A model generated the notes under the pieces. That model made no database searches, was not told where the DNA came from, and saw nothing but the letters and a program-made list of their open reading frames with translations. From Pseudeuparius sepicola (lineage: Eukaryota > Arthropoda > Insecta > Coleoptera > Anthribidae), in NCBI GenBank assembly GCA_963920635.1, contig OY987299.1:20910901-20974900 (forward strand): a DNA stretch of 64,000 bases, in the 5' to 3' direction. A program made the translations under genes and the position numbers. Of this stretch, positions 21,071 to 32,530 are shown piece after piece (positions within the stretch are counted from its first letter, which is position 1; each line of letters opens with the position of its first letter).

Positions 21071-22303
21071 TACATCAGGGCGCACTTATAAAAAATACGT
21101 GAAAAGGCATATTGATATAAGAAAACTAAAATAATTTAAAAAATTAAGGCGTTTACAACGGAATATTTCAAATATTTAGAAAAATGTTATTTCAACAAAA
21201 AAAAATTGTTCAACAAAAAAAATAAAAATTCCAGTTTGTACTAGCAACATACTTTATTGAGTATTGAGCAAAGCAGCAAAAACTCTCCCTCAATGTAAAA
21301 GGTAGGTATACAGTGTCCGGCAAAAAGTCCGCACCATATGAGAAATTTATTATTTCTTTTTTTTTTCTCTAAAAAGGTTTTCGGCGTCAGTGCCTCACAA
21401 TTTTTGTCTAAATTATAATTTCAGGATATTTTTGTATCTGCACCCAATGTCATTCTCTGGCAAAAATCCAGATTTGGCTGCTTTTCTATACAATTTGAAG
21501 ACGTAATCACTTTTGTTTTAACTTCGAATTTGACAAAATTTCAAAATTGGTCTTTTCTTTGAAAATATGACCCTGTAGACTAAGCCCCGAGCCGCCACTG
21601 ATCGAATGTGGGACTGCCACGTTAACTCAACCGCAGGGAGTAAACTAGCCCTGTTATCGCGAGACAGAGGCCGTCCGAAATTGCTAAACTGCCAAAGCAC
21701 TTCGTATTATATTGTCCAAGACACACACAAAGTCAAACATCAAGTTATTGTGTTTGCTGCTTGGCCATACTTGCTCGAGTAAGGACGTTTTATTGATCTT
21801 CCTAGAGAAACGGGCTTGAACACTGCCCCCCAGGGCATACGCCGCCGAGGGAGAAAGATTAAAAGATGGATTTATTGCGCGTAGTCCGGGTATTTGTTCA
21901 AGTATTTTCGTGAAAGGTACAAATTTACAGTCGGGTAAAGCGGAGATTTGCTTTAATACAAATATAGATCCTTTTTTCTTAGGATTTGCCAGAAAAATTA
22001 AGACCATACAAGTAGGGACTGAACAGTTGAAAGAATGTCGAAAAAAAAATGTGCCTAGCAATGGTTAAAATACTACACAGTGTGTCCATGTATCACGGAT
22101 GGATAACTATGTAGGTATGAATGAGAAAAATTTAAGAGTTGAAATTGTTAAAATTTAAAGTAGCCGATACGCAATCCTGAATAACATTTTCTTATAAAAT
22201 GTTTGGATAGCTTTTTCGCAGAAGGCACCTAACGCTTGAAAAATCACAAGAATCGAAGTATTATAAATCGACATATTATAAATTTGACAGAGGCATAATT
22301 TTA
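21071..22303. other. Intronic DNA with one orphan transposon end
   Basis: CAGTGTCCGGCAAAAAGTCC at about 21311 is the mirror of GGCGGGCACTGTA near 39136 (ACCATATG occurs in both), so both are orphan ends of one mariner-like family. A 125-codon minus-strand frame (21684-22061) has no recognisable domain. Confidence 0.45.
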
Positions 22304-22304
22304 T

Positions 22305-22620
22305 ACAGGGTGTTTCTTAATAACATGCTAATACTTAACAAATATTAAAATCCTATTCCTAATTAAAAATGTTTTTTTTAATAAAACTATAATGCTGGAA
22401 CTGTCTTCGTCTTCCATCATAGTCAATGCATTGTTGGAGCCGCTGATGCGTGGACATTACAGCAGCTCCAATGTTGACAAGCTGATTTTAGGCATTTGTC
22501 TTTCCTCCATGGCCTACCCTTCGTATTTTGCCTACCTTGCACTTGCATATTAAATGCATTGATTACTATGCCCCTACACGTTTTTTTTAATTTTTTGAAC
22601 TAAGTATACTTTTATAATTA
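22305..22620 (-). mobile_element. 3' remnant of a mariner-like transposon
   Basis: CAGGGTGTTTCTTAATAAC at 22306 after TA looks like the terminal repeat at the 3' end of the minus-strand transposase fragment described next. The other end was not found, so the left limit is firm and the right one is not. Confidence 0.6.
22359..22481 (-). pseudogene. C-terminal end of a mariner/IS630 transposase
   Basis: Forty codons and a stop read LVNIGAAVMSTHQRLQQC, then IDYDGRRRQFQHYSFIKKN. The pattern ...R+..C....G..F.H is the usual tail of insect mariner-type transposases after the last catalytic residue. The frame is open, but nothing recognisable precedes it, so the gene is 5'-deleted. It lies about 55 bp from a terminal repeat, which fits a transposon 3' end. 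Confidence 0.6.
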
Positions 22621-24254
22621 AAAAATGATAAAATTATGAAAATTTATCATTAAATCTTAAAAAAGACAAATAAGAATAAATACCGGTCTAACAGCGTCTT
22701 TTTAAAATTTTATGATAAAACTAAATTTTCTTCCTTTGATATTTTCAGCTAGGAATAGAATATCGATATACGGTTTTCACTAGCCTATAAAAAAAGTAAT
22801 ATTATTGCATTTAATTTTTTCGAGAATTTTACAATTTTCTGTTATTATATCAAAAAACACGCTCTAGCGGCATCACTGAGACTTAGACATATCACGGGTA
22901 AGATGGGTTTGATGGACCAATAAATGCTTTTTCCAACGAGACCAAGTTTGTTAAAATCCGTTCAGTCATTTAGAAGTTAAGTACAGCTGTTTATTTATTA
23001 AAAAAAAAACATTGAATCACTCCCCACCACTTTATTTTAATAGATATGTCAAAAAGTGTTAAACAAAAATTACTCGAATAAAGCTTGTTACATTCTGCGA
23101 TTAATAAATAAAGGTGAGTTTATGCAAGACAATTTAAGTTAATTTAAAATTAACGTAATTTAAGGTAATTAATATAACAATTTATTATTCCGTTTATGCA
23201 AGGATTATTTAATAATTTATTGCGGCGCGATAACAAATGAAATGTCAAAAATCAAAAAACAAAGACTAAACCACAGAAATCATTGGAGGCCCCCTAGGTA
23301 GTGTAGGCCCTCGCCTTTCAGCACAAAAATACAAAACCTAACCAAAACAATCGTAAACAATAGATAATAATCAAGAAACAACTATGAAAAAACCGCGGCG
23401 ACTAGGGAGTTTTTCCTCAGTTCTTTTTTAAATTACCTATATAGATAATTGGGTTGCAGAAACACATATGCACATTAAATTATTAAACAATTTTCTTTAA
23501 CGCCAATATTACTTTTCAAGGAAACAAAGGTTTGTCAGAAGTGGTACCTATATTTTGCCGAAAAACGAAATATTTTTGTCGTCTTACCTTCTTGTACACC
23601 CCAACCGTATGGACTGTATATCGCTGCATGCTGCATAGTACCAAAATTCTAAATTCCTCAACTTAGACAAAAACAGCGCAATGTTGTTTGCCAAGAACAG
23701 TCAGAAACAATGGCAGAATATGCACCACTATTCGAAACTTTAACTATCATAATGGAAACTCCCAGACACTGGACACAGCTATCCGCGCTTACGCCTGAAA
23801 GTTACAATGTAGAGTATAGCGCAAGTTGCCCTTCTCTGATAATTACATTCTCTGAATCGCGCAAAACACCAGCCAGAAAAACGTAATCTCTTTACGTAAA
23901 ATCCACAGCTTCAAGCGTCAGTTTACTTCGGTCATTTGCTCCCGCCTTTAAAACAAACAGTGAAGTTTTACTGAGCGAAAGGCGATTTGGCCCAGATAAG
24001 AATTCAAACTATTTAAAACTGTGTTTAAAGCTATTTACTTAATGAAAAAATATCGTTACAGCGTTTTGTAGCTTCAAATTTGATGAAACGTTATTGATAA
24101 TATTTCATATTTTTACATGTTTTTAACATGTAATAGCTGGATAAACGGTAAAAATAATTTTACAGATTACACTGACGTTTTGAAATAACATATATTCGGT
24201 TGCTTGACTATGATTGGTTGATTTCGGATGAATATATAGTATATTTCCTAACAA
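22621..24254. other. AT-rich intronic DNA, nothing recognised
   Basis: A weak echo of family R may exist near 23720-23830 (CACCACTATTCGAAAC, GTTACAATGTAGAG), too diverged to call. No gene signal. Confidence 0.35.
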
Positions 24255-24472
24255 CTGCGGAAAGTGCCACTTTTCCGCACGCGATTGCAGTTGGCTGAAC
24301 GACGCGTAGCGGAGTTCAGCCAAGAAATCGAGTGTGGAAAAGACATTTTCCGCAAGAGTTAGGAACACTATTTTTTCTACAAGCGTGCGGAATAGTAAGA
24401 CACTTTTCCGCACGCATTTACTTTTCCGCACGCATTTTAGTTTAGAAAGTGTCACTTTTCCGCACGCTCGTA
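24255..24472. repeat. Cluster of CTTTTCCGCACGC motifs around a GC hairpin
   Basis: CACTTTTCCGCACGC-like words occur at about 24270, 24399, 24420 and 24452, with inverted versions GTGCGGAA and GCGGAAAGTG between them. At about 24290-24326, TTGGCTGAACGACGCGTAGCG is followed by GAGTTCAGCCAA, making a strong hairpin. The layout resembles subterminal repeats of a transposon end. The 110-codon minus-strand frame across it (24123-24455) is repeat-driven. Confidence 0.6.
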
Positions 24473-26646
24473 GAAAAAATTCATATCACTTCAGTTAACT
24501 GAAATAAAATTCCCTATTATACATTCTGTAAGTTGCAAACAAATCACCATATCTAAATGGTGCGAGAGCGGTTTTTAAAACACCAGCGCTAACTCTGGTT
24601 CGATCTTTGGTCAGAAAAAGCCTTTGTGATGAAGACATTTTTTTTTATATTAAGCTTCTACGCTCACCAAAAGCAAATTAAATGTAATCCAAATATTCCG
24701 TTAAAATGTAACATAAATTACCAAGATTTAAGTTGAATTCTCTCAAGATCGAATATTACCAAATGTTAAAATTCTCTTCTAAATATAATTTGGAATAAGA
24801 AATTCGATTTTGTTAACGCTGTTCGTGGGACAAAAAGAAACTGAATAGTTTGTGGCATCACTGGCAACCTTATTTGTCCAAGGGTTCGGACTCAGCCGAC
24901 TCTAGGAGAAGCCCTGAAGTAGAGAAAACTGGCAACAAGGGATGCGGATCCACGTCGCGTGCCCTGACACTGCCTGTCAGTTGATTTTACAAGAAATTTA
25001 CCAGAACTCATTTTTGTAGTGCGGGTAGTGCTATCGTCGCCAGATTGCTACGACGAGGCAGTGTGCCTCTGGGTGAAAATAGACAGCTCGAAGTGCTGGC
25101 GACAGCTTTTTTATAAATTTGTTTTGTTTGTGCAAAAGTGAAACATTTTTCTATAAAAGTTCGAAGTGAAGAATCGTTCCTTTACAATTTCAAGCCTCAA
25201 GATGCCTAGAACCGTCGAGGAAAGCTAGAACTTAGTTATATACCTGGCTATAAGTCAAATCGTAATAATAACTCGAAGTATCTAGGTTTTCTTTGCTTGA
25301 CAACAAGCGATCAACTTGTATTCATTTTGGGTTTTCCAAAGGACGAAATATTAAGAATAAAATTATTAAGGGCCAATTGCATAGGCAAACTAAAGTACCC
25401 TTTAAAATTAAAGGAGCTTTCTAACAATACAACCATTGTTTAGTATTGTTGCAAAAGTTTCTTTACCTAATGTTAAAGTCAAAAGATAATTTAGTGGAAT
25501 GTATTATGAAATTGACCCTGACTGCCATTTCAATCAAAAGAGATTACTCTCCTTCACAACATGCCGTTCTCTGTTCGCTTGTTTGTATTTTTATGAAAAT
25601 ATAACCATTAGGGCAGATAGATCATTTGCCTGCGGACGCACTTTGCGAAAAATTCTCAAAAAAATTCGACTAACAACAAAATTTCGTCCCCTCTATTTGC
25701 CCAAATTTAACATATTATTTGTCGAAAATGTACTTATCCGCACCAGGAATCGTACTTATTATAAATACTTATACTTCTGTGTATATTTTGTTACTTGTTA
25801 CTGCTTTTATTGTCTGTTAAACAAATATACCTACTTGCTTAGGCAGGTACCCAATTATTGAAACAAAGTTCACAAATTAAATGTATTTAATTATAATTAA
25901 AAAGAGGGTTGAACATCTATTAGAAAAGATAAACGAAGCCAAAGTTATTTAAGCGTCAACTTGTTAGTTTTACTTGGTTGCGAGATTCTTCTCTCTTCTG
26001 CCTCTGATGGCTTAAGGCTTGAGTTGAGAATCCATTTCCCAGTGGGCTTTCATGAATATTTGCTTTTTTAAAATTTCCAGATACTTCCGGCACACTGCAT
26101 ACCGTCGCCGTGATTGAAACCAAAAAGCGTCAGAGTAGACGTTTCTTATAGGTACAGCTCGTATAGCTATAACTCCTATAACAAACATATATACCCAAGA
26201 GAGACATACCTACTACTCGCATAACCAACATATTCCTACATCCCAAGAGAGATATACGACCGACGGAACTTTTAAAGTCGCCATTTGTATGAAATGTACA
26301 CGTAGGTACAGTGAATTGACAGACTACGTTTGTAAACAGTAAATATACAGGATCCGTCAAATGTAATATGGAAAAATGGGTGTGTCTTTTTATTATTGTT
26401 GTTAAAAAAAGTCTTATACAAAAGTTTCTTGATTAATTTTTTGGCACTTTTTGTGACCTTGAATTTTTTTTTTTTTCATCCATCATAGTGACGTTGCTAT
26501 GGTGGTGACAAACTTTTTTCAAATGGGGCCCCTACTTAATAAATAAAAAGTGACTATGGAAAAACTTCATAATTATAATAATAATATTTAATAATAACCA
26601 TTTACAGGAAAATGAATTACAAATTGTAAACATTACATAACGTAAC

Positions 26647-26649
<3 letters not shown>
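24473..26649. other. Intronic DNA, no gene supported
   Basis: A GC-richer patch at 24890-25100 precedes CTATAAAAG (25151) and an ATG at 25201 that stops after 8 codons. A 120-codon frame at 25499-25861 has no recognisable domain and an AT-biased amino-acid mix. CTTCCGGCACACTGCAT near 26084 is unassigned. Confidence 0.35.
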
Positions 26650-26694
<45 letters not shown>

Positions 26695-27131
26695 CAAGCT
26701 ATATATATATATATATATTATACAAGCTGCAAATGTGCTGTTGGCTCCTGCCTGGACTTCATTTGTTGCTTCCGAAATCATGCCTATCTTTTGATTTGGT
26801 TAATGTTACACCGTACCGATGATTGCCAAATAGCATGAAACACGTGTATGCGGTTACTAGTTTTTTCTTTTTGTTAACTTTGAGTGTTTGCCCATTATCA
26901 CCTTTTCTTGTAATTATTACATTTACACTCGCTAATCTTACATCCTTATTGTCATTGTATCTTGGGTTATGAAGATTTCCACGCAGGTCGCTTTAGCAGC
27001 CTCCGTGGCGATGTTAGTACAAGCCCCAAAATCGGGGATGTGCTGACTGAAGCTGCAAATGTGCTGTTGGCTCCTGCCTGGACTTCATTTGTTGCTTCCC
27101 AAATCATGCCTATCTTTTGATTTGGTTAATG

Positions 27132-27172
<41 letters not shown>
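26650..27172. repeat. (TA)n tracts and a 90-bp direct duplication
   Basis: TA runs lie at about 26650-26691, 26701-26720 and 27134-27171. Segments 26720-26809 and 27049-27136 are near-identical direct copies, from AAGCTGCAAATGTGCTGTTGG to TTGATTTGGTTAATGTTA, differing by single bases. TATACAAGCT precedes two of the tracts. On the minus strand the second copy opens a frame of about 46 codons (MIWEATNEVQAGANSTF...) that I do not recognise. Confidence 0.8.
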
Positions 27173-27173
<1 letters not shown>

Positions 27174-28479
27174 ACTAATGGTGACAGCAGAGAGAAATAT
27201 ATTAAAGAAACTAAAGAAATAACAAAAAATATAATTCAGCAGGGTAAAGAGAGGCTTAAAGAAATACTCTAAGAAACGTATAACTTAGGTACATATAGTT
27301 ATTTCGTCGATTACCAAAAACTTAAAACTTAATTAACGTATTCAGGATTTTACATAATTTGTGATTATGGATGTCACAGTGGGCACACAGCCTGTTATAC
27401 TTGTTACACTTATTGAAAAGGGAAGACTTAAGAAATAAATTAGCGCTAGCTCTGTCACAAGAAAACGCCAAGCCACCTCTAGTTCTCAGAGAAGGTTGTA
27501 TACTCAGTATAGGAGTTCCTTGCTCAGGATACACTCCATACAATTTGAATGATAAAAATTTGCGCCTCCTTGTTGCAGTTATAAAATGGATTACTCCAGG
27601 AAAAGATAGACATAACAAGAAGGAATAAGCGAACTTTTGCACTCCGACATTTTTTATTGAAAAGTGTAGGTTTTGAGGTCAGAAAACATGTAACACACGC
27701 AACCACCAGCAACAACAGCGTGTAACTTAAGTAGGTACGTTAAAATATGATGATCATCAGCCAATTCAAAAAATTCTTTGTTTCCTTATTTTCCTGGTCT
27801 AGATGCCATATTCAGTGATGCGAACTCGAGTTAGGATCTTACATTATATTATGATGAGTAAAGGATCAAAAATGCATTTAGATTGGTAAATGAATTGCAG
27901 TTCTTCGCAATAAAACCGTACGCTTTAGAAGCCTCATTTATCTTCTGGATGACATGGCAGGCAAAGGCGAGTTTCGAGTCAACGAAACCTAAGATCCTTC
28001 GTTGACTTCAAACCACTTTACATTTAGCTGCATTTAATTTCATGCGGAACGAGGAGTCAAAAATTTAAACGCCGTACAAGAGTAAAGTACCCTTATTTTG
28101 CGTCGTAGAGTACCTAAAATTATAAAAAAGAAAGTTGTTTGCAACAATGACAAAGTAAGTAGGTATTTATAAATACAAAATTATGGCCTTAAATTAAAAA
28201 ATATATCATTAGTTGCCAATAAATATATTATATAATAAATTTGCTTTGCTTCAGCGGCAGAAGTGTGAACTATATAGTTTGATGGTTAAATAAAAGATAA
28301 CATTTTGTTGTTGACAATATATTTACAAGGTGAAATTTAGACAATTAATGTTACAAATAAATACTTCAGTTGCAAATATAAAATGTGTAGCAGAAAATGT
28401 GCGATTTTGAAAATGCACAATCAGAGACGTTTATGGTCTAATACCGAGAGCACTTGAATATTGTAATAAAAATAAATTT
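27173..28479. other. Intronic DNA, no gene supported
   Basis: Frames of 85 and 106 codons overlap on opposite strands at 27322-27642 and contain no known domain. A TE remnant is possible. The remainder is AT-rich. Confidence 0.35.
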
Positions 28480-29679
28480 TAACGTAGTTTCCTGGGTATT
28501 CGACCAAAATAAATAAAAAACAACAAAATTCTTTGTTGTGTTTATTCTTTTACGTACGTTTCGGCAACTCAGATGCCATCGTCAGAATACAGTTTAAAAA
28601 ACAAATTTTTAAAATTTTTTAACAAAAAACGTCACATTGGCTAAAAATAATAAAACATAGTCAAATCACCGGTAAGATATGTTGTTACATTGGTTTTTTT
28701 ATATAAAAAAAATTTTATTTTTAAAAATCGAAATACTACGAATACTTACAAGAAATTGGGCTGGATGTACATACATTATAAGTTTTGTAATATTGAGTAT
28801 TTTTTGATTTTTACATTTTCCAAAAACGCAATAATTTTAACATTATAAGCATGGTGGGCAGAAGAGGAATGAGAAACAAAGGTATATCGATACAAGTGAG
28901 CGGAATGTTCTTTTTTTGGAATATAAAAAAGGTAGGTAAGAAAAGCAAAATGTATCGGGGCTGCACACAACGATAATAATAATAATAGTAATAATGTTTT
29001 TTCGCAAAAATAAGATTATACATTAACAAGTACTAATAAACATATGATATTATTGAGAAATTAGAGATAAAAGTTCACTTTATTTTTGTATCGAGTAAAA
29101 AGTTTTGTTTAAATTACAATATTAAAAATTTTTGACAAATTATTTGTGTCAGTTCTAAAGTTAATACTATTATAGTAAAATCGAGCAACTCTTACGTCTG
29201 GAGTAAACAAGAGCACGTGGGTTGAAATATCTGCCATAGCCGCACGGAGGTACGACCTTTATTTAATTTTAGTCTTACAATTGTGTACATCAAAATATTT
29301 CAGACAAGAATTATTGGCTTAATTAAAATGGTTCCAAACATCGATAAAATTATTTGTGGCAGGGTCTAAAGAGCACGTCCCTGTTGCCGAGGCGGGTGAA
29401 ATTTTATAGCCTACCGACCAATCGCTTTTAAAAATAAAAAATAAATAAAAAAAAATTATATAAAAAACTAATGTAACAACATATTTTACCGGTGATTTGA
29501 CTATGTTTTATTATTTTTACCAATGCGACGTATTTTTTTTAATTTTTTTTTAATTTGTTTTTTAAACTGTATTCTGAAGATGGCATCTGAGTTGCCGAAA
29601 CGTACGTAAAAGAATAAACACAACAAAGAATTTTGTTGTTTTTTATTTATTTTGGTCGAATACCCAGGAAACTACGTTA
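28480..29679. mobile_element. Foldback with LINE/Penelope-like 3' tails (CGAAACGTACG arms)
   Basis: The left end TAACGTAGTTTCCTGGG and its complement ending at 29679 border arms of about 230 bp. Both arms carry GATGGCATCTGAGTTGCCGA then AACGTACGT, and ACCGGTAAGATATGTTGTTA or its counterpart. Motifs of the type CTGAAGATGGC...CGAAACGT are common near the 3' ends of animal LINE and Penelope-like elements. The structure may therefore be two inverted retroelement tails. The loop includes an M1 copy. Confidence 0.65.
29171..29431. mobile_element. MITE family M1, copy 3 (right end lost)
   Basis: Starts TATAGTAAAATCGAGCAACT and follows copies 1 and 2 (AGAGCACGTG, CATCGATAAAATTATTTGTGG, GTCCCTGTTGCCGAGGCG). 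It stops at CCAATCGCTTTTA, before the right inverted end, where an A-rich stretch begins. Confidence 0.65.
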
Positions 29680-30240
29680 CCCAGTACCTACTACTACACA
29701 AACAAAAATTTGCTCATAAAAATAAAGTTCAAGCAGCGTCGGTTTATGCATAAAGCGGAGCTTCAGGACCAGCACGTCGACAGCAGCTGAATTGAGTTCA
29801 AAAATGAGAAACAGACAGACGGATGAAGACCGTGCTTCGACCTTTCACCTACTGCGCATCCAATTTCTTGGCAAATCAAGTGGAAGTCATATTGAATATT
29901 GCCAACCTAAATTTTTCAATAACCTAACCTAACCTAACTCGGAATGTCAATGGTAGTGCAGATATATTCTTAGGTTCGTAATATGTTGGAACTAGGTCAA
30001 ATCCAGTGGCGTGTAATAGGGTCATCGTGTAATAGGGTCGTTGTCGAAATCCTGTTTTTCTGAAAACATTACATATTAAATTTTCATGTCGGTACTTAGG
30101 TTTCCAGTTTTCAGGTGATGGCATAAAAAATTTGGTTAGGGGTTGGAATTAATCTAAAAATTTACGTGGATGTCAAAAAAGATAGTTTATTCCCAGGTTT
30201 ATTCCAACTACAATTTTCTATAATCCTGCGATAGTAGTAA
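29680..30240. other. Intronic DNA
   Basis: Three tandem CCTAA units near 29922-29937 match the insect telomere word but are too few to mean more. Otherwise no feature. Confidence 0.35.
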
Positions 30241-30331
30241 GACTACGAGAGCATGACGCCAAACATGTCTCAACAAGTTTGGCGTCATACTCTCATATGG
30301 GTTGTCGGTTGGCGTCATGCTCTCATAGTCT
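30241..30331. repeat. Three-armed GGCGTCATGCTCTCATAGTC hairpin
   Basis: The left arm GACTACGAGAGCATGACGCC (30241-30260) can pair with either of two right arms: GGCGTCATACTCTCAT (30281-30296) or GGCGTCATGCTCTCATAGTC (30311-30330). AAAC/GTTT and GGTT flank them. A small foldback with one duplicated arm. Confidence 0.7.
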
Positions 30332-31201
30332 TATAACTGACTATTTTGTAGTCAGTTTTTAACAAAGCAGATCAAATAAGGAATCATTTGGAAAACAACA
30401 TTTCTCAATATATATTTATTTTTAATTTCTCTCAGTAGTAGGTATAAATAAATTTCGCACGCCGCTGGAGATTTGAAACATTGTTATTACTTATTACCTA
30501 CAGTTCAGAATATATATTTTTGCTTGTTTTGCAGGTATAATCTTTGCTATTATTTATGCATGTTTATATTTTTATATGTACTTATATCTGACCGACCCTA
30601 GAGATTTTACATTGAAATAGTAAAAATAAATGTGATACGAACAGTTTGAAATAATTTCGTTGGAGGCAATTCAATGCAATTTATAAATCATCTTCGGTAG
30701 ATTAGAGGGGGCCCGAAAAAAAATTTACGTGTTCACGCGAGCTGTTAAAGTACTTTGCAAACATTGAGAAAATTTGGAGTGTTGGAGTTTGTAGGGTACC
30801 TCAACTACTTCCAGAACTTAAAGCTGACTATTCGCCACCATCCAAGATCCTTTTCGTGGTTGCATGTCACAGTCTATCATATAGGAAAAGTGAAGCCTTG
30901 AGGGGAAGTTTGTTTTCTGTTGACTCCAAGGAGACCACAAGGGGGCTGATACAAGGTTATGTTATATGTCAGTGTCCAACTGCCATCAGGTTTTATGTGA
31001 CATGCTAGTGCCATAGATTCTAAAGGAGGCAAAATATTTCCCATCATAATTCACAATTTTTAACTTTTCTAACTTCCAGATACTCAGATGTGTCAATTAA
31101 AGGTAATGTGGCCGCCTGTAGTAGTCCCAATAATTGCAACCAGATTTTTTCTGTATCACCTTTGGTAATCCTACAATTCCTATTACGTGGGCATTATACG
31201 T
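30332..31201. other. Intronic DNA, nothing recognised
   Basis: AT-rich, with a 3-way mix of short T- and A-runs. No copies elsewhere were noticed. Confidence 0.3.
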
Positions 31202-31202
31202 A

Positions 31203-31597
31203 CAGGGTGTACAACTTTAGAACTGTACAAATCCATAAAATCTTCATTTTTGGAGGTAATCGCGTAAACTTTTTTTTGGTTTGAAAGACCTTCAAAAACC
31301 GCGTCTTTTGAAATTCTTTCCATTTTCAGAATGTAAATCCAGGGCCGGCTGCGATTTTTTTTTATACCCCCGATTTTCACGAAAACCATTTAGCGATTTT
31401 TTTATTTAAAATCTGACCCCATAGCGTTAATCAGAACACCCCGAAACCCTCATATACCAAATTTAAATAAAAAATATACAGGGAGTTCCATTCTGTAGGG
31501 TGTCAAAGTTGAGCAAAATAGGAATTTTAAAGACATCTGCCGAGTCAAGTGTGCCATGGAATCACGTCAAAACAGTCGAATGGTTAACAGGACTTGT
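31203..31597. repeat. Repeat family T, copy 1
   Basis: Starts CAGGGTGTACAACTTTAG after TA. It is followed in order by the same phrases as 57790-58113: CAAATCCATAAAATCTTCA, CCTTCAAAAACCGC, ATCCAGGGCCGGCTGC, GCGTTAATCAGAACACCCC, GTGTCAAAGTTGAGCAAAAT and CAGTCGAATGGT. A mariner-type left end is likely. No coding sequence. Confidence 0.7.
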
Positions 31598-31602
31598 TAT
31601 TT

Positions 31603-31717
31603 GTTAGTTGAAATTGATTTCCAGCAATTGTTTCCATGAATTTAAGTAATAAGTATGGTAAGTCAGTAGTGACGATTTTGCTTATTTAAGAATTTGTCGC
31701 TATTGCACCTTGTTATA
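31603..31717. repeat. Short repeat shared with 47960-48056
   Basis: AGTTGAAATTGATTTCCAGC, then TGAATTTAAGTAATAAGTATGG and GTCGCTATTGCACCTTGTTA-like phrases, occur in the same order and orientation at both places. Confidence 0.65.
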
Positions 31718-31879
31718 AACGCCTAGTCCGGCCCAGTCGGACCTCCTAGGTGTTTATAGTCGTCCCTGCTGCTGGCAATATCTATGTGTGTGTGTACGCC
31801 TATAACCACTTCCCCGGACTCTACGGGGCGCAGTTTTCGATATTTCGAGTCGAAATTTCGCGTAGGATGGCGCATGCGT

Positions 31880-32150
31880 ATTTACTCCAGACCTATTGAA
31901 CGGCGCCCGAATCGGAAAAGCCGTTTGGCCCCTGGAATTTTTTTTCGATTTTTTTAAGGGAGCCAGCGTTTCGAACCTAGGTCGTCGATCGAGTTCGACT
32001 TTGGCGTGGGGCCCTGGACCCGCAAGGACCTAACCCGTGCCGAAGGATGCCCCGATCGGAAAAGCGGTTCGGCCGTTCGGGACATTTTTCCGATTTTGGG
32101 GGTTCCCGCCGTAATTCGAATTTGGCTGTCCGGAAAATGAGCGGCGCGGC
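31880..32150. repeat. Two-unit GC-rich repeat (CGGAAAAGC motif)
   Basis: Unit 1 (about 31898-31990: CGCCCGAATCGGAAAAGCC...TTCGATTTTTTTAAGGGAGCC) and unit 2 (about 32040-32130: GCCCCGATCGGAAAAGCGG...TTCCGATTTTGGGGG) align imperfectly with a period of about 143 bp. It is markedly GC-rich for the window. The class is unknown, and the open frames on the minus strand are not believed. Confidence 0.5.
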
Positions 32151-32224
32151 GAAGCAAATCGGGCTATTAAGCGGGCCACACACCTCGTGATTTCTCGTCG
32201 GTCGTCGGTGATCGTTTTTCACTC

Positions 32225-32530
32225 CCGAACAAATAAATTTCTTTCATTTGACAGTTGCCACATTCTGCACTTGTATACACAACATTGTCAAGTCTAATTT
32301 TTAGACATCATGGAAATCATTATTAATTTTTATTAGCAATTAGGGTACGTGTTATATTCATAGATTCCGCAATAAAATGGCATACTTGGCATCACCGATA
32401 CCATTAGAATGAGGAAAGAATAGGCCTCACTTTGGAAAGTATAATGCTGGGTCACCTTACTTTAAAGAGTCCCTGGTTCAAACTCACCTCTCTCCTCGAC
32501 AACCTGGTGCGTGAGGAGTCTGCCGAGCTG
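32225..32530 (+). repeat. SINE-like repeat S, copy 1
   Basis: About 300 bp that recurs inverted at 47665-47960 with high similarity (GCAGAATGTGGCAAC complement, CAATAAAATGGCATACTTGG, CCATTAGAATGAGGAAAGAA, GAGTCCCTGGTTCAAACTC). GGTTCAAACTC (about 32467) resembles a Pol III B box and is followed by CTCGACAACCTGGTGCG. No clear A box, so a tRNA-derived SINE is only a possibility. Confidence 0.55.

Noticed and set aside
21684..22061. 125-codon minus-strand frame
   Set aside because: No domain recognised, no splice context. May contain repeat debris.
25151..25228. CTATAAAAG followed by an ATG at 25201, as if a promoter and gene start
   Set aside because: The frame stops after eight codons and no initiator or downstream coding sequence supports it.
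25499..25861. 120-codon plus-strand frame rich in Y, F and C
   Set aside because: Amino-acid mix expected from AT-rich non-coding DNA; no motif.
27322..27642. Overlapping 106- and 85-codon frames on both strands
   Set aside because: Neither shows a domain I know. A retroelement remnant is possible but cannot be supported.
29918..29940. CCTAACCTAACCTAAC, the insect telomere word
   Set aside because: Three units only. Such short runs are common in insect introns and do not show a telomere junction.
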